32,579 bases of DNA from an uncultured Glaciecola sp. (GTDB lineage Bacteria; Pseudomonadota; Gammaproteobacteria; Enterobacterales; Alteromonadaceae): positions 1-32,579 of the forward strand of contig CAJQOP010000122.1 of NCBI GenBank assembly GCA_905479945.1, given 5' to 3'. The notes beneath the pieces are model-generated. The model saw only the letters and a list, made by a program, of their open reading frames with translations. It ran no database searches and was not told the DNA's origin. Shown one piece after another: positions 23,471-32,579 of the stretch. Made by a program: the position numbers and the translations under genes. How positions within the stretch are numbered: the stretch's first letter is position 1; each line of letters begins with the position of its first letter.

Positions 23471-23990
23471 AGATGGGAATTACTCAATTTATTGACAGAA
23501 AAACAGTTAGCTGAATGTGTATTTACGAGTCAATATTCTAACATGCCTCACTTTCAGCGAAAAAAGTGTAACGAATACTTACATCATATTTGAAGATAGG
23601 AAGAGTAAACAATGTGCCGGAACTATTCAACACTTGCTAATTTGCTTGACTAAGGATGTCTGAACGAAATGTTCGAGTTAAATGACGATAAATGGAATTC
23701 AGTTTTAGCTTTTATGTTTAAAATTGGTATTGTTATCTGCCTTTGATGAGCTAACAATATCGACTCATATTTAGGGGGTAATAAGAAGTTAACGTGTTGA
23801 TTTTTTGAACGTTCATGCTACTCTAACTTCAATACCTTGAGTAAGGAAAAACATGTTGGCTTCTCCTAAATTGTCACAAGTAAGGCTAAATGAAAGTACA
23901 TGTTTATTTCGTCTTACTAATGTGGGGCTGCATTTTGTAATTTTTCATTCAGCTAAAACCTTTTTTCACCTTTAAGATTGAATAGTCACC
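23471..23990. other. Intergenic region between divergent genes
   Basis: Holds the promoters of the glycosyltransferase (minus) and the TPR protein (plus). AT-rich. The only coding candidate is a 40-codon frame at 23853-23975, listed separately. No strong hairpin seen. Confidence 0.5.
23853..23975 (+). CDS. Possible 40-residue small ORF
   Basis: ATG with an AAGGA ribosome site 5-6 bases before it. The peptide begins MLASPKLSQVRLNESTCLFR and ends at TAA 15 bases before the TPR-protein ATG. It could be a leader peptide coupling translation of the next gene, which itself lacks a good ribosome site. No family; may be chance. Confidence 0.25.
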   Translation: MLASPKLSQVRLNESTCLFRLTNVGLHFVIFHSAKTFFHL

Positions 23991-25880
23991 ATGCTTAGTA
24001 TCTTCAACGAATTCAAACGCAGAAATATATACCGTGTTGCTGCGGTTTACGCAATTGTAGGCTGGGTTTTAGTTCAAATTGCAGCAGCACTTGAAGGCGC
24101 AATTGGTCTTCCTAGTTGGTTCGATGGTCTAGTCGTTGCCTTGTTGGCATTGATTTTTCCGGTAGCACTTTTGCTCACCTGGGCTTTTGAAATGACCCCA
24201 GAAGGGATCAAGCCAACCGAAAACGCAAACGAAGACGATATTACCAAAAACCGACATAATTTAAGCGATGTTTTATTGATCATTGCCACTCTTATCATTA
24301 TTGTTTTTGCAGGCGCAGAAGTTGCTTACTTCAACGACAATGATAAACAAAAAAACGCGAGTACTAAGTCAAGCGATGTTGAGCAGAAGGTAAATGTTGC
24401 GGATCAAGGTTTGCCCCCCAATAGCACGTTAATTATCGCCATAAACCCGGCTAGCATTGCAGTTCTGCCTTTTTCAGATTTGTCGCCAAATAATGATCAA
24501 GAATATTTTTCAGATGGTATGGCTGAGGAAATTTTGAATGTGCTTGCGAAAGTTAAGGGCTTAAAAGTTGCGTCTCGAACTTCATCCTTTCAATTCAAAC
24601 AGAATAATTCGATAGGCATTCCTGGTATTGCTGAAAAACTATCCGTGCGTCATGTGCTAGAGGGTTCAGTTCGCAAGGCCGGTGACAGTATCCGTATTTC
24701 TGCAAAGTTAATCGATGCCGAGAACGACGTTCAATTATGGTCAGATACTTTCGACAAGGTCTTATCTACTAACAATATTTTTGAGATCCAGGATGAGATA
24801 GCGACTGCCATTGTGGCAAAGCTTGGCGTTGTAATGGATGTTCTTCCTGAGCCAGATGAGGTTGAGGTTGTTGCCTCTACCAATAGCTTGGACGCTTACG
24901 AATTGTATTTAAGAGCGCAGCAGTTATTTGCTAAGCGCAGTTCATTAGACAAAGCCATTAAATATTTGGAAGAAGCGGTTCGAATAGATCCTGATTTTGC
25001 GAGAGCGTGGGCTACGCTATCAGTAACCTACGCAATAGCCGATGACTATCTGCGCACTAGGCGCGACTGGGATACTTTAGGTAAAGCTGCTGCTCAACGA
25101 GCTATAACAATTAATCCAAACCTGAGCCTACCGTATGCGGCACTTGCCCAGCTGGCTTACAAGGCAAAGAAACCTGATTTTGTGCAAGCCTTCTTGCAAA
25201 TTAATCGTGCTTTAGAGCGTGAACCAAATGAAACTACCGCATTGTTGTGGCGAGGAATTTACCATAGAGCGGTAGGCGATTTCGAAAATGCCGAAGCCGA
25301 CTTTGAAACTTGTTTATCCATCGATCCAGCTTATTGGAATTGTCGTCCACACTTAAATCGTACTTTTGTGTATCAAAACAAAATAAGCCTAGCCGCAAAT
25401 AGCATTAAAAACCTAGTTATGGACGGTTACGATCAGTACATCCTTGATACTCTTTACGTGTACACGCTAGATAAAGATTTTGATGCATTGTTGGCTTATA
25501 TCGTGGTTTATGAGCAAAGTAGGGATGCACCTACTTCTTCTCGTCAACTATTATACAAATTGTTCACTGACCCCAACTTCAATTTGGAAGAACATAAGGA
25601 AAGCCTGTTTAAAATTTTTGAAACTAGTAACTTCAAAATCAGAGAAACATCATATACATATAGAACCCAGTTCGCTTTTTGGTTTCGTGATTATGAAAAT
25701 GTTATATCTAACCGAGGCATGAACTATCATTGGATGACATATCCTAAAGTTTGGCAAGAGTCCCCCCATCGCAAGCGTTTGATGATTGAATTGGGTTTAC
25801 CAGAATATTGGCGAGAATTTGGATTTCCAAAACATTGTAAAGCAGCCGGCGGCGACGATTTTTGGTGTGATGGGTTCTAA
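23991..25880 (+). CDS. Membrane TPR protein with TolB-N/FlgO-like domain
   Basis: A 629-residue inner-membrane protein of a type common in marine proteobacteria. The N-terminal motif FNEFKRRNIYRVAAVYAIVGW starts the first of three membrane segments (about 13-38, 44-66, 92-113). A FlgO/TolB N-terminal-like domain follows (about 155-285: IAVLPFSDLSPNNDQEYFSD, HVLEGSVRK, QLWSDTFDK), then TPR repeats (about 295-450) and a less clear C-terminal part. Relatives carry this domain behind CadC-type DNA-binding or adenylate-cyclase modules; here neither is present, so the role is uncertain, perhaps scaffold or sensor. Terminal cysteines (HCKAAGG, WCDGF) are noted. No clear ribosome site precedes the ATG. 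Confidence 0.8.
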   Translation: MLSIFNEFKRRNIYRVAAVYAIVGWVLVQIAAALEGAIGLPSWFDGLVVALLALIFPVALLLTWAFEMTPEGIKPTENANEDDITKNRHNLSDVLLIIATLIIIVFAGAEVAYFNDNDKQKNASTKSSDVEQKVNVADQGLPPNSTLIIAINPASIAVLPFSDLSPNNDQEYFSDGMAEEILNVLAKVKGLKVASRTSSFQFKQNNSIGIPGIAEKLSVRHVLEGSVRKAGDSIRISAKLIDAENDVQLWSDTFDKVLSTNNIFEIQDEIATAIVAKLGVVMDVLPEPDEVEVVASTNSLDAYELYLRAQQLFAKRSSLDKAIKYLEEAVRIDPDFARAWATLSVTYAIADDYLRTRRDWDTLGKAAAQRAITINPNLSLPYAALAQLAYKAKKPDFVQAFLQINRALEREPNETTALLWRGIYHRAVGDFENAEADFETCLSIDPAYWNCRPHLNRTFVYQNKISLAANSIKNLVMDGYDQYILDTLYVYTLDKDFDALLAYIVVYEQSRDAPTSSRQLLYKLFTDPNFNLEEHKESLFKIFETSNFKIRETSYTYRTQFAFWFRDYENVISNRGMNYHWMTYPKVWQESPHRKRLMIELGLPEYWREFGFPKHCKAAGGDDFWCDGF

Positions 25881-26028
25881 AAACATCTACAAGTGCTCCT
25901 TCTTGCCCTCAAGCCTGATAGTTAAATAAAACAGAATTTTTGTATGGTCTATAAACACTTGGGTTCCGTACACAGTTTCGTATACACTCTACTATTTTGT
26001 GCAGCGCGACTAAAACAGAGAACATCAA

Positions 26029-27159
26029 ATGACTGAAACGGCAAGAAAAAAACCGATTATCGGCGTGCTTCAAGTGGCAGGCGTCGTTGTTCTGATGGTA
26101 TTGGCGTTCCTTTTTTCTAGAGAGCCTGAGCGAGCTGAAGCAATAACAACATCGAGTGTTTCATCAGAAAAGAGCAAACCTGCTCCTCTCGTCTCTGTTA
26201 TGCGGCCCTCTGTTTCTTCAGAGCAGCTTTCGGTCAAATCAACCGGTTCTGTAACCGTTCGCAGTTACGTTACATTAACATCGCAGGTTTCTGGGCGAGT
26301 TGTCGCAACTTCTGGAGCATTGCGCAGTGGTGGCAGATTCGCCGCAGGGGAAACACTAGTCACGCTCGAACAGCGCGACTTTACTTTGGCCCTTGCCCAA
26401 GTGCAGGCCGACGTCACATCAGCGCAAGCATCGCTGCAGTTGAGTAAAGCTGAAGCGTCAGTTGACATATCCAGTTACCAACGACTGAGCCCAGGCAAAA
26501 AAGTACCACCACTAATCGCCAAAGAACCACAGATAGCTCAGGCCAAGGCACAACTCCAAGCAGCTATTGCTCGTCGTGATATTCAGCAAGTAAACCTTGA
26601 ACGAAGCGTCTACTCCCTCCCTTTTTCAGGCAGAGTTGTTGAAAGCTCTGCCGATGAAGGCCAAATATTAAATGCAGGTCAGTCCTTTGGTCGAGTTTAT
26701 GCGCTGGATGCAGTCGAAATTGCAATCTCACTTTCACCGCAAGAGCTCGCAAAAATAGCACCCGCAGAAAACCGTGTTGCAATGATTACAGCTGATGGCG
26801 TCACTTTTGAAGGCCGCATCGAAAGGGTTGCGGCCGAAAGGGACCCGCGCACTCAGTTTTCCCAAGTTTTTCTTACTACAGATAATAGCCAGTCATTAAC
26901 GCCAGGGACCTTCGTATCCGTAACATTGAGCGGGCCAACAATAGAGAACACCTTTATGCTTCCTGAGAGTGCTCTGAAGGTTGGAGAGGTTTTATGGGTT
27001 GTGAGAAATAACACTATCGTCGAAGTCTCAGCAAATATCCTGGGTCGCAGCAATGGCAAATATTTGGTTGAAGCCTTCGAATATGGCGAAGGTATTATCA
27101 TAGGCTCTGTGCCAGGAGCTCGAGATGGACTAGCGGTTCGTTTGGCTGATACAGAATAA
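26029..27159 (+). CDS. RND efflux periplasmic adaptor (membrane fusion protein)
   Basis: A 376-residue adaptor. The N-terminal membrane anchor (IIGVLQVAGVVVLMVLAFLF) is not a lipoprotein signal. The biotinyl-lipoyl-like strands (GSVTVRSYVTLTSQVSGRVV), the coiled alpha-hairpin (about 120-190) and the beta-barrel and membrane-proximal parts follow in order. It bridges the RND pump to an outer-membrane channel. Its TAA shares one base with the ATG of the pump gene (TAATG), so the two are one operon. No TolC-like channel gene is in the window, so a channel encoded elsewhere must be used. No regulator gene lies next to it either. Confidence 0.9.
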   Translation: MTETARKKPIIGVLQVAGVVVLMVLAFLFSREPERAEAITTSSVSSEKSKPAPLVSVMRPSVSSEQLSVKSTGSVTVRSYVTLTSQVSGRVVATSGALRSGGRFAAGETLVTLEQRDFTLALAQVQADVTSAQASLQLSKAEASVDISSYQRLSPGKKVPPLIAKEPQIAQAKAQLQAAIARRDIQQVNLERSVYSLPFSGRVVESSADEGQILNAGQSFGRVYALDAVEIAISLSPQELAKIAPAENRVAMITADGVTFEGRIERVAAERDPRTQFSQVFLTTDNSQSLTPGTFVSVTLSGPTIENTFMLPESALKVGEVLWVVRNNTIVEVSANILGRSNGKYLVEAFEYGEGIIIGSVPGARDGLAVRLADTE

Positions 27160-30100
27160 TGGCTGATAACAAAGAATTGCTCGATAGTACGACACAGTCT
27201 GACAATCATCGTGGTCTGATTGCGTATTTTGCTAAGAACCCGGTAGCGGGTAATCTTCTTATGGTCATTCTGCTCATCGGTGGCCTGCTGTCAGTAGTTG
27301 ATTTAACGGCGCAAGTTTTTCCAACGATCGACCCAGGCACTGTGAGTATTACCGTTGCATACCCTGGAGCCACGCCCACGGAAGTTGAAGAAGGTATAAC
27401 TAGGCGAGTGGAAGAAGCCGTTTTTGGTATTGATGGGGTTGAACGTGTAACCTCACGAGCCTCAGAAAACCTCGGTTCGGTAACGCTCGAGCTTAAAGAT
27501 TTTGTCGATGCTGGCAAGGTCCGTGACGATGCAGAGGCTGCAGTTCAGCAACTAGTCGACTTTCCGCCAGAAGATGCCGAACAACCCAAAGTCGTCCGTG
27601 CTGAGACCTTGTCAGATGTATTAACAATTGTAGTCAGCTCAGAATTAGGCGAGAGCGAACTTCGACGTGGCGCTGAGCGGGTCGAAGAAGAATTACTCGC
27701 ATTACCAGGCGTGTCCTTAGTCTCAATGCTGGGTGCGAAGGATTACGAAATCGCTATTGAAATCAGTGAGGATGCGCTACGCCGCTACGATCTCACTATG
27801 TCGGAAGTAGCAAGTACGATCCGTCGCTCCTCGATTAACCTTTCATCAGGTCAGATTCAAACTCAGGGTGGCGACATATTGCTTCGCACCAACACCAAAG
27901 GTAATTCTGGTGACGCATTCGAAAATATCGTACTTCGTGCTGATTCAGATGGAGGTGTATTGCGAGTGTCAGATGTGGCGACCGTTCGGGACGGGTTTGT
28001 CGATGTCGACTTGGTTAATCAATTTAATGGTCGCGAGAGTATTCTGGTCAAAGTGCAAAAGTCTGAAGCAGAAGATGTACTTGCCATTGCCGGAACCATT
28101 AAAACATTTCTGCAGGACTATACTCCACCGCGTGACATCGATGTTTCCGTATGGGATGACCAAACAGAGACTCTGCAGGAACGTATTGGCTTATTAGTAC
28201 GAAATGGTGTGCTTGGCTTTGCCTTAGTCTTTTTGTTCCTTGTGATAATGCTAGATTTAAGGCTTGCGCTTTGGGTAGCTATGGGAGTTCCCATATCATT
28301 CCTTGGTGCATTCCTCTTTTTCGATGCCTTTGATGTAAATATCAACATGATATCCCTGTTCGCCTTAATCATCGTGCTGGGTATTGTTGTTGACGATGCC
28401 GTAGTGGTTGGCGAGAGTATTATTTCCGAACAGGAACATGGTAAAAGTGGTATTGAAGCTGCAATGGATGGCGTTAATGCGGTAATTGGCCCCGTTATGG
28501 TTGGTGTTTTAACAACAATGGCTGCATTTGCGCCACTGCTTTTCGTCACCGGCACATTTGGTCAGATCCTTGGATTGGTGCCAGTGGTGGTTATTTTGGT
28601 GTTGGCTATGTCATTGATTGAAGCCTTCCTTATTTTACCTTCACACCTTGCTCACGGTGGAAAATGGAGTCGATGGCCTCTGGATTTAATACAAGACGCA
28701 GTGGCCGCAAAAATTGACCAATTCCGCACCTTAATTCTGGCCCCCGCAGTAGCCAAAGCTGTGCGCTATCGTTACTTCACCCTTTTAGGCGGCATCGGCT
28801 TACTGGCGCTCTCCGGAGCCTTGGTTAGCACCGGTGCAGTCCGATTCATATTCTTTCCGGCATTGGAATCAAATTCTATTCGTGCCACAGTTGAATTCCC
28901 AATTGGTACTCCGTTTGAGTCAACTCAGATCGCAACTCTGCGTATGGTTGAAGCAGCGAATGTGGTCAATGCGCGCCTCGACGGAGCGGCCTTTGAATCT
29001 ATTAGCGTCACTATAGGCGGTCAGGCAAGAGCAGGAGGTGGCCCCGGTGGCGGCAGTGGGTTAACTGTAGCCAGCCATCTGGCATCTGTGCAAATAACGT
29101 TAGGGCCTGAACCTCCGAGGACACGCTCCGCAAAAGAATTAGAACGATTATGGCGAACTGAAGTTGGTGAAATTCCGGGTGTTGAGCGACTCTCCTACAT
29201 CGCTGACTTTTTTGGTGGACAAGCTGATTTGGAATTTGAACTCGCCCATCAAGACAACCTAGTTCTAGAACAAGCGGTATTGAGTCTGAGGAAAAGTTAT
29301 GAAAGCATTGATGGAGTCTACGAAATTCAGGATTCCAACAGTATTGGTAAAAGACAGCTTGATATTAGTCTAACGCCCGCTGGAGAAGCTGCGGGCTTAA
29401 CACCAACCGATATCGCGCGGCAGCTTCGCAGAAACTTTTTCGGCGAGGAAGTACAGCGTATTCAGCGCGGCCGCGAAGAATTAAAAGTGATGGTTCGCTA
29501 TCCAGAAACTAGCCGAAGTTCAACAGCAGATTTGTTTAATGCGCGTATTCGACTTGCTGATGGCAGCGAGGCTGCGCTTTCAAGTGTTGCTGATGTGACA
29601 GAGTCAAGAAGCTTGTCCGCTATCAATCGAATTGACGGCCTTAAAATTGTTTCAGTCTCAGGTCAGGTTGATGAAGACGTGACCACCCCAAATGTGGCTA
29701 ATGCATTGGTATTGGAAAAAATTGTACCAGCACTTAAACAACAATTTCCGAGCTTACAAGTGCGGCAAGCAGGGGATGGCCGCGAGCAAGCTGAAGGCCT
29801 CTCGGCATTGGGACGGCTTACCGTAGTCGCGCTTCTCATTATTTTTGCGCTCATGGCATCTCAATTAAAAAGTTATACGCAACCACTCATTATTCTTGCT
29901 GGGGTACCTTTTGGTGCAGGCGGCGCATTAATTGGACACTATCTGCTTGGGTACAACCTTTCATTCATTTCTATCTTTGGTATAGTCGCGCTCAGCGGTG
30001 TAGTCGTCAACGATTCACTAGTGCTTCTGGATCGCTACAACAAGCTAGTTAACGAAGGCTGGGACAATGCTAAAGCTATCGTCGAAGCTGCACGAAGAAG

Positions 30101-30299
30101 ATTTCGTGCTATTTTTCTAACCACCGCAACTACTGCGCTTGGCCTAACACCGATGCTATTCGAAACCAGCACACAAGCTCAATTTTTGATCCCTATGGCC
30201 GTCAGCCTAGCGACCGGTATTGTGTTTGCAAGCGTTATCATTCTGTTTCTTATTCCAGCATTGGTAATGATTCGGGAGGACCTAAGACCGAAAGGCTAA
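27159..30299 (+). CDS. RND-family efflux pump, inner-membrane subunit
   Basis: A 1046-residue AcrB-type transporter, normal length. Twelve membrane segments and two large periplasmic loops are arranged as in the family. TM4 carries the proton-relay pair GIVVDDAVVVGES (Asp412-Asp413). The porter-domain start FPTIDPGTVSITVAYPGATP, and FISIFGIVALSGVVVNDS in TM10-11, are typical. A glycine-rich loop GGQARAGGGPGGGSG (around residue 622-637) lies in the second periplasmic loop. The sequence fits the hydrophobic/amphiphilic (HAE) group rather than heavy-metal pumps, but substrates cannot be told. Coupled to the adaptor gene by a one-base overlap. Confidence 0.93.
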   Translation: MADNKELLDSTTQSDNHRGLIAYFAKNPVAGNLLMVILLIGGLLSVVDLTAQVFPTIDPGTVSITVAYPGATPTEVEEGITRRVEEAVFGIDGVERVTSRASENLGSVTLELKDFVDAGKVRDDAEAAVQQLVDFPPEDAEQPKVVRAETLSDVLTIVVSSELGESELRRGAERVEEELLALPGVSLVSMLGAKDYEIAIEISEDALRRYDLTMSEVASTIRRSSINLSSGQIQTQGGDILLRTNTKGNSGDAFENIVLRADSDGGVLRVSDVATVRDGFVDVDLVNQFNGRESILVKVQKSEAEDVLAIAGTIKTFLQDYTPPRDIDVSVWDDQTETLQERIGLLVRNGVLGFALVFLFLVIMLDLRLALWVAMGVPISFLGAFLFFDAFDVNINMISLFALIIVLGIVVDDAVVVGESIISEQEHGKSGIEAAMDGVNAVIGPVMVGVLTTMAAFAPLLFVTGTFGQILGLVPVVVILVLAMSLIEAFLILPSHLAHGGKWSRWPLDLIQDAVAAKIDQFRTLILAPAVAKAVRYRYFTLLGGIGLLALSGALVSTGAVRFIFFPALESNSIRATVEFPIGTPFESTQIATLRMVEAANVVNARLDGAAFESISVTIGGQARAGGGPGGGSGLTVASHLASVQITLGPEPPRTRSAKELERLWRTEVGEIPGVERLSYIADFFGGQADLEFELAHQDNLVLEQAVLSLRKSYESIDGVYEIQDSNSIGKRQLDISLTPAGEAAGLTPTDIARQLRRNFFGEEVQRIQRGREELKVMVRYPETSRSSTADLFNARIRLADGSEAALSSVADVTESRSLSAINRIDGLKIVSVSGQVDEDVTTPNVANALVLEKIVPALKQQFPSLQVRQAGDGREQAEGLSALGRLTVVALLIIFALMASQLKSYTQPLIILAGVPFGAGGALIGHYLLGYNLSFISIFGIVALSGVVVNDSLVLLDRYNKLVNEGWDNAKAIVEAARRRFRAIFLTTATTALGLTPMLFETSTQAQFLIPMAVSLATGIVFASVIILFLIPALVMIREDLRPKG

Positions 30300-30391
30300 C
30301 TATACCTATTGTTCAAAATGGATATTACATCACCGAGGTCGATTTCACATCCTCATAAAGCGGATTGAATGGACGTGTTTGATTATCTTGC

Positions 30392-30408
30392 CTTATCAGC
30401 ATGATAAG
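30392..30408. terminator. Hairpin at the end of the chemoreceptor gene
   Basis: CTTATCA-GCA-TGATAAG has 7-bp arms and a 3-base loop, and overlaps the receptor stop codon (30396-30398) in a convergent intergenic space. No T-run on either side, so termination is only possible. Confidence 0.3.
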
Positions 30409-32390
30409 CGGTACTGCTTGATGTCATTTAACACCTTAACAAAACCCGCCGTCATCTCATCAATAGCTTGTTGTGTATCCATCACTGCGCAAGCAATCTC
30501 GCTGGCACCTGTATCGACAACCTGAGCATTTTGACTGATGCTTCGCTTAACCTGCATCTGCTCCTCTGATGCGCTGGCAACGGTCATCATTGTAGCGTGT
30601 AAATCACTCACTATAGTATTCATCTGAAGAAGCATTTCATCGCATAAATGAAACTGATCTTTTGAGTCTCGAATTGCGCTTAAACATTCATTCATTTTGC
30701 TATGAGCTTCGCTACTGCTGCTCAATAGACCACTAATCATATCATTAATTTCGAAGGTCGCAGCTTGTGTTCGCTTAGCGAGATTGCGCACTTCATCAGC
30801 CACGACGGCAAACCCTCTGCCCTGTTCGCCTGCTCGCGCAGCTTCTATGGCTGCATTAAGGGCGAGTAAGTTGGTCTGCTCAGCAATACTCTCTATTGTT
30901 TGTAGAATACCAGTAATATTTTGTGTATTTTCAGCAACTTGGGAAATAACCAAATGGGACAATTCTATTTTGTGATCAACGCCATCTATGGTTACTGTTA
31001 ATTTAGCGATTCTTTGATGGCAATCAGATGACACTCTTTTAATTTCATCAACCTTATCTGAGGCTATCTGCAACTCTTCAGCTGTTACTAATCCGGCTTG
31101 CGACATTTCCTCTATAGCACATGCGATCTGAGTGGTTTCGTCTCGCTGAGTGCTTGCAGAAGCCGCGCACTGTTTGCTTTTTATCTCTACTTTATGAATG
31201 TTTTCAAAAGCAGCATTGAGAAGTTCCTTTTGACCGATAAAACATGAATCAATCGAAGCAACATGATTGTTTAAACCTGCACATATGTCCCCCAATTCAT
31301 CGCTGCCGGCATCACTCATTTTGCTAGTAAAGTCCTTATTATCACTAATATTTTCAATATATTCATTTATTTCACGAACTCGACGGGACATTGTCCGGCG
31401 AACAATCAAGGAAAACATCACAATGACAACCAACATAAGTACCATAGTTCCGAAAACACCCCAGAGCCTATTCTTTGCTGAACTTAGATGATTTTGTGAT
31501 AGATCGATCAATGAATGACCGATAGAATCACTTAAACTTTTTATATCTTTGATACGCTGCGTAGCCAAAGTAAACCAATCATCGGGTCCATTTAATCCCT
31601 CAAGTTGATTTGAGTTCACAAAATCGTCAGTAACTTTAGCGATCTGGCGCCAATGTGACTCAGACTCCAGGTTGCTTAGTGCATCAGCATCTTTTTTTAG
31701 TGCGAAAAGCGTAAATAACTTTTCTCTTTCTTGCTCTTCTTTCAAAAATTCAGATATGTTTGCTCTTTGTGATTTAGAGCTTCTATCCGCCTTGAAAATA
31801 CCGTTCAACGCCCCTCTAACCTGTCCAGCTCGCTCTTTTATCCATAAAAGCTGAATGCGATTGTCCATTAGCGACGCCACTTCTGTGTCTTCTAGCATCA
31901 TTAACAGTCTCTGTATGTTTTCAAGGGCAACTCTATTTATTGATGAATAATAGCCAAAGGGCTTGACTGATTTGTCAAACGCGTCAACATCCTTTCTCAC
32001 AGCTGTTTTTTGCTTGATAATATCCAGTACAGGTGACGTTAGATTGTCATATATAGCGGGTGACACCAATGTGAAATCACTACTATTTAGTTGCATCAAG
32101 GCATCTGTTGCTTTGTCGGACGCGGCGCGGGCCTTTACTAATGCATCGGCACCATTTTCACCCTTTGATGCTAGAAAGCCTGCTGTTACACCGCGCTCAA
32201 CCGCATGTGTGTGTGCGACTTCGTCTAAATAAGCGGAGAGCTCAACTGCCTCCATAGTAAGGTTGGCACGATCGATCTGTTCACTTAGCGTACCCATGTA
32301 TGACAATGATATGACGATATATGCCAATGTCGGCACTGCCGCAACCGCTGCTATTATCGATGATATTTTAAATTTACTTAGGATTTGCAC
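30396..32390 (-). CDS. Methyl-accepting chemotaxis protein with NIT sensor domain
   Basis: A 664-residue chemoreceptor counted from the GTG at 32390, chosen because AAGGGA lies 8-9 bases upstream; the open frame continues to 32498 but the extra 36 residues look untranslated. TM1 is at about 9-32, a periplasmic NIT (nitrate/nitrite-sensing) domain at about 55-285 with the marker [13 protein letters not shown] (65-77), TM2 at about 309-330, HAMP at about 331-385, then the signalling domain with the hairpin tip [20 protein letters not shown] (about 504-523) and [10 protein letters not shown]. It would signal to CheA/CheW. No C-terminal CheR-tether pentapeptide. The ligand is inferred from the family only. 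A FliA-type promoter lies upstream. Confidence 0.92.
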   Translation of the reverse strand: MQILSKFKISSIIAAVAAVPTLAYIVISLSYMGTLSEQIDRANLTMEAVELSAYLDEVAHTHAVERGVTAGFLASKGENGADALVKARAASDKATDALMQLNSSDFTLVSPAIYDNLTSPVLDIIKQKTAVRKDVDAFDKSVKPFGYYSSINRVALENIQRLLMMLEDTEVASLMDNRIQLLWIKERAGQVRGALNGIFKADRSSKSQRANISEFLKEEQEREKLFTLFALKKDADALSNLESESHWRQIAKVTDDFVNSNQLEGLNGPDDWFTLATQRIKDIKSLSDSIGHSLIDLSQNHLSSAKNRLWGVFGTMVLMLVVIVMFSLIVRRTMSRRVREINEYIENISDNKDFTSKMSDAGSDELGDICAGLNNHVASIDSCFIGQKELLNAAFENIHKVEIKSKQCAASASTQRDETTQIACAIEEMSQAGLVTAEELQIASDKVDEIKRVSSDCHQRIAKLTVTIDGVDHKIELSHLVISQVAENTQNITGILQTIESIAEQTNLLALNAAIEAARAGEQGRGFAVVADEVRNLAKRTQAATFEINDMISGLLSSSSEAHSKMNECLSAIRDSKDQFHLCDEMLLQMNTIVSDLHATMMTVASASEEQMQVKRSISQNAQVVDTGASEIACAVMDTQQAIDEMTAGFVKVLNDIKQYRLSC

Positions 32391-32481
32391 GATTAAATTC
32401 CCTTTTATGGATACATTCTTACTGCACTTGCTACTATATAGAATGCGAAGTGCGAGCGAGTAGATACCGGATCTATAAACT

Positions 32482-32508
32482 TTATCGGCAGGGGACACAC
32501 AAAATCCA
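32482..32508 (-). promoter_or_regulatory. FliA (sigma28)-type flagellar promoter of the chemoreceptor
   Basis: On the minus strand GCCGATAA (32482-32489) equals the sigma28 -10 consensus at all eight positions. Eleven bases before it, TGGATTTT (32501-32508) matches TAAAGTTT at five of eight. It lies about 90 bases before the receptor start. The gene class is a classic FliA target. Confidence 0.65.
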
Positions 32509-32579
32509 TAAATAATTGGGCTTGTTGTGTCATCTATGCTATGTCGACGATTTCATCGCCTTAAAACGGCACTTTAGAG

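Noticed and set aside
25960..26028. Possible TetR-type operator before the efflux operon (GTACAC and GTATAC half-sites)
   Set aside because: The half-sites are not a convincing symmetric pair and no regulator gene is adjacent.
28118..28555. 145-codon minus frame within the RND pump gene
   Set aside because: Antisense shadow of conserved membrane segments; Ser/Thr-rich translation typical of such shadows.

Overview
The window reads as a chromosome segment of a marine gammaproteobacterium, most likely an Alteromonadales member near Glaciecola/Paraglaciecola. This is inferred from moderate-to-low GC, a GH16 lipoprotein, an SGNH hydrolase with a PEP-CTERM-like tail, several c-di-GMP proteins, and an RHS core with the AlteromonadalesLike wording LVHMNGRIYDPTLGRFLQ. 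No rRNA, tRNA or CRISPR array was seen.

Left part (1 to about 6450) is an accessory island. Two orphan RHS core/tip segments point away from each other (1-398 on -, 1529-2653 on +) and form an inverted repeat. Between them lies a DUF1778/GNAT (TacA/TacT-type) toxin-antitoxin pair. The right tip overlaps by 4 bp a small exported protein that could be its immunity partner. A frameshifted tyrosine-recombinase remnant follows, then a minus-strand cluster of three small unknown genes (lipoprotein, 86 aa, 79 aa), a small secreted protein and a clear intrinsic terminator.

Middle part (6455 to 19230) is mostly single-gene units: a membrane-anchored helical protein, a PAS-PAS-GGDEF-EAL protein, an SGNH hydrolase, an IS91-type transposase scrap, a small lipoprotein, a small outer-membrane barrel, a membrane GGDEF cyclase with an odd start, a CPA1 cation/proton antiporter, a GH16 lipoprotein, a DUF2855 protein followed by a serine-hydrolase scrap, and a periplasmic solute-binding-like protein.

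Right part (19408 to the end) holds a bacterial homologue of eukaryote-type protein arginine methyltransferases with its signature residues intact. It is convergent with a DUF885 metallopeptidase-like protein. Next come an LpcC-like LPS-core glycosyltransferase, a membrane FlgO/TolB-N-like TPR protein, a two-gene RND efflux operon, and a NIT-domain chemoreceptor with a FliA-type promoter.

The most unusual items are the PRMT homologue, the inverted RHS tips around a toxin-antitoxin pair, the candidate tip/immunity pair, and the GGDEF gene that has no normal start codon but has an in-frame short ORF with a strong ribosome site just upstream.
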